A DNA stretch of 58,614 bases from an uncultured Monoglobus sp. (GTDB lineage Bacteria > Bacillota > Clostridia > Monoglobales > Monoglobaceae): positions 1 to 58,614 of the forward strand of contig CANQKC010000017.1 in NCBI GenBank assembly GCA_947624305.1. Reading direction: 5' to 3'. Of this stretch, positions 55,862 to 58,614 are shown piece after piece. The notes under the pieces are model-generated. The model was not told the origin of the DNA, ran no database searches, and saw only the letters and a program-made list of their open reading frames with translations. The position numbers and the translations under genes were made by a program. Position 1 is the first letter of the stretch. Each line of letters starts with the position of its first letter.

Positions 55862-55924
55862 GCTACCAAAGGTAACCCCGCTGGAGCTTTAAGCTCTAAA
55901 ACGGGTTATCATACCTCAAGTAGC
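55862..55924 (+). ncRNA. Candidate structured RNA between polyvalent-protein remnants
   Basis: A 63-nt stretch folds into a nested rod: GCTAC (55862-55866) with GTAGC (55920-55924); AGG (55870-55872) with CCT (55914-55916); TAACCC plus G (55873-55880, one bulged C) with C plus GGGTTA (55902-55908); and a terminal GAGCT-TTA-AGCTC hairpin (55884-55896). All stems are perfect apart from the bulge. It lies just past the stop of the polyvalent gene. I match it to no known family. Alternatively it is decayed coding sequence, since one frame reads KLPKVTPLEL and another SSKTGYHTSSSDN. Confidence 0.35.
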
Positions 55925-56262
55925 GATAATACTGTATCACAGAATGAGCAGAATGTCAAGAAAAATTTTGGCGAAAAAAATAACGGAGTTCCCAACCAGA
56001 TGAATTCTGATATGGGGTTCAATGACTCCGTTAGTACAAAAGCCAACAATGGACTACGAGCAGAGGGCTCCAATTGCCCAAGCTGGTTCAGTCCATTGAT
56101 GACAATAAAAGTATACCGCAGAAAGGGGACATTGTCAATAAAAATTCAGAAGAAAATTTTGACAATAATGTCCGGTTCAGTTTACTGAGCGAAGATGCCG
56201 CGTTTGAGGACGACGGGCTTTTGCCTTGGCAGCGGGATACCGAGGCTAAATTTATCAGATAA
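55925..56262 (+). pseudogene. Polyvalent-protein remnant at the hemW junction
   Basis: One frame reads SDNTVSQNEQNVKKNFGEKN and later RAEGSNCPSW; the next frame reads IDDNKSIPQKGDIVNKNSEE and DDGLLPWQRDTEAKFIR before TAA at 56260-56262. The frame change is at the same place as in the copy at 53325, so it is older than the duplication. The end overlaps the last codons of the oppositely oriented hemW by 8 bp, which marks the right boundary of the island. Confidence 0.55.
56058..56229 (+). repeat. Direct repeat block A, copy 2
   Basis: Second copy of the block at 53325-53484, with an insertion near 56192-56206. The two copies bracket the polyvalent-protein gene. Confidence 0.85.
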
Positions 56263-57376
56263 TAAAATCCGACATAATAATGTTGGAGACATAGGCGTAT
56301 TCCGGGCGGAGCTTTATCCGTCCGTTTTCTTTTATCAGCGCCTTTGTGAGGTTCAGATGCTTGTTCAGCGGCCTCGCGAAAACATCGGTCATTTTCGTTC
56401 CGAACCTTTGCTCAAACTCCGTTTCCGAAACGCCCGCGTCAAGGCGCAGACCGAGGAACATGAACTCGCTCATCATATCCTCCGCGCTCTCTTTTTCCGC
56501 GGTTATCCGCCCGCCGCTTCTGACCGTCTCAATATATTCTTCTATTCCCAAAGGGGTTGAGAACCTTCTGCTGCCTGCGAACGAGTGCGCTCCCGCCCCG
56601 AAGCCGATATAATCGCCGAGCCGCCAGTATATGAGATTATGGCGCGACTCAAATCCGGACCTCGCAAAATTGGAGATCTCGTAACGTTCATATCCGCGGC
56701 GTTTTAAAAAATCCACCGCCTCGTCATACATGGCACGGTTTTGGTCGTCGTCGGGGATTTCAAGCGCGCCGCGCTTTTTCATCTCATAAAACGGCGTTCC
56801 TTCCTCGATTTTAAGCGAATAGGCCGAGATATGCTCAGGCTCAAGAGCCGTGATCTTCTCGAGAGTATCGCGCCATATTACCGGGCTTTGACCCGGCAGG
56901 CCGAACATCAGATCGACCGAAATGTTCTCAAATCCCACACTCCGCGCGGAATTAAAACAATCGACAAACTCGGAATGGGTGTGGATCCTGCCGAGCCGCG
57001 AAAGGATTTTGTCATCCGCCGACTGGCAGCCGACGCTGAGGCGGTTGAAGCCCGCCACGCGGAGCAGAAGCAGCGCGGCGCGGTCAGCAGTTCCCGGGTT
57101 ACACTCGATCGTGATCTCGGCGCTTTCGGAAATATTAAATTCGGCTCTGAGCGCCGCCAAAATGTCAATAATTATTTCCGTATCAACCGACGTCGGGGTC
57201 CCGCCGCCGAAATAAACCGTGTCAACGTCCGCGCCCTTAAACGGCGAGTTTTCGATCTCGCGGACGACCGCCGCGCCATAGGAATAACTCATATCCCGAA
57301 GCCCGGGATATGAGTTAAAGTCGCAGTACAAACACTTTTTAACGCAAAACGGAATGTGAACATAAATTCCGGTCAT
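56255..57376 (-). CDS. hemW: HemW-type radical SAM haem chaperone
   Basis: A 373-residue radical SAM protein with CVKKCLYCDF (C11, C15, C18) and the extra aromatic context of the HemN/HemW family, then YFGGGTPTSV, IECNPGT, GFNRLSVGCQS and FGLPGQSP. Short length and position after lepA favour HemW (haem handling) over the true oxygen-independent coproporphyrinogen oxidase. It follows lepA by 14 bp. Its 3' end touches the mobile-element remnant, and the last residues (SDFII) could be slightly altered by that insertion. Confidence 0.92.
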   Translation of the reverse strand: MTGIYVHIPFCVKKCLYCDFNSYPGLRDMSYSYGAAVVREIENSPFKGADVDTVYFGGGTPTSVDTEIIIDILAALRAEFNISESAEITIECNPGTADRAALLLLRVAGFNRLSVGCQSADDKILSRLGRIHTHSEFVDCFNSARSVGFENISVDLMFGLPGQSPVIWRDTLEKITALEPEHISAYSLKIEEGTPFYEMKKRGALEIPDDDQNRAMYDEAVDFLKRRGYERYEISNFARSGFESRHNLIYWRLGDYIGFGAGAHSFAGSRRFSTPLGIEEYIETVRSGGRITAEKESAEDMMSEFMFLGLRLDAGVSETEFEQRFGTKMTDVFARPLNKHLNLTKALIKENGRIKLRPEYAYVSNIIMSDFII

Positions 57377-57390
57377 ATAATTCCCCCAAA

Positions 57391-58614
<1,224 letters not shown>

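Noticed and set aside
55884..55902. Minus-strand GTTTTAGAGCTTAAAGCTC, resembling the start of type II CRISPR repeats
   Set aside because: Single copy, no spacers and no cas genes nearby; explained by the local hairpin.

Overview
The window looks like chromosomal DNA from an anaerobic, plant-fibre-degrading member of the Clostridia (Bacillota), probably a gut or rumen lineage. This rests on Gram-positive style genes (PrkC/PrpC, a T-box before thrS, SpoVT, RqcH, a YugP-type protease), strong GGAGG ribosome sites, sigma-A promoters, and very large secreted pectate lyases with Thr-Pro-rich linkers. Genus is not decidable from sequence alone. I saw no rRNA, tRNA or CRISPR array.

Layout. 1-1324: end of a probable TetR regulator and an aldo/keto reductase. 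1418-5184: a secreted HELGH metallopeptidase with InlB-type repeats, then two tiny membrane proteins. 5311-6192: an EamA transporter. 6472-15069: two paralogous multidomain PL1 pectate lyases. 15114-18234: a radical SAM protein divergent from threonine ammonia-lyase, RidA and a DUF1624 membrane protein. 18196-27687: one long leftward operon in the classic order fmt, yugP, rsmB, rlmN, prpC, prkC, rsgA, rpe, thiN and a lipoprotein (formylation, rRNA modification, Ser/Thr phospho-signalling, ribosome assembly). 27688-28191 is gene-free and carries a cloverleaf-shaped repeat. 28240-30869: hisH, hisF, folC. 31080-37707: a small exported protein and an operon araB-araD-tmk-metK-rqcH. 37797-42158: a serine hydrolase, a PrsA-like foldase, ppiB and cca. 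42286-44862: a large secreted protein with copper-amine-oxidase-type stalk domains, divergent from feoB, followed by pyrE and a secreted RCC1-repeat protein. 49911-51656: thrS with its T-box. 52131-52667: spoVT. 52716-56262: a decayed phage/ICE-like 'polyvalent protein' island inserted between spoVT and hemW-lepA, which close the window.

Two themes go beyond housekeeping. First, four exported proteins spread over 46 kb (metallopeptidase, two pectate lyases, RCC1 protein) share one architecture: signal peptide, functional module, long low-complexity Thr-Pro linker, and a related C-terminal domain of about 90 residues ending in a K-x-F/M-x-W-D-like motif. This suggests a common cell-surface or matrix-targeting module. 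With araB/araD for arabinose released from pectin side chains, it fits a pectin-using lifestyle.

Second, the island at 52716-56262 holds at least eight copies of one linker-peptide sequence lying between toxin-like, metallopeptidase-like and LPD3-like modules, plus two larger duplicated blocks and a compact nested RNA fold. It looks like a domain-shuffling locus caught in decay. Family names are from memory of motifs; no database was consulted.
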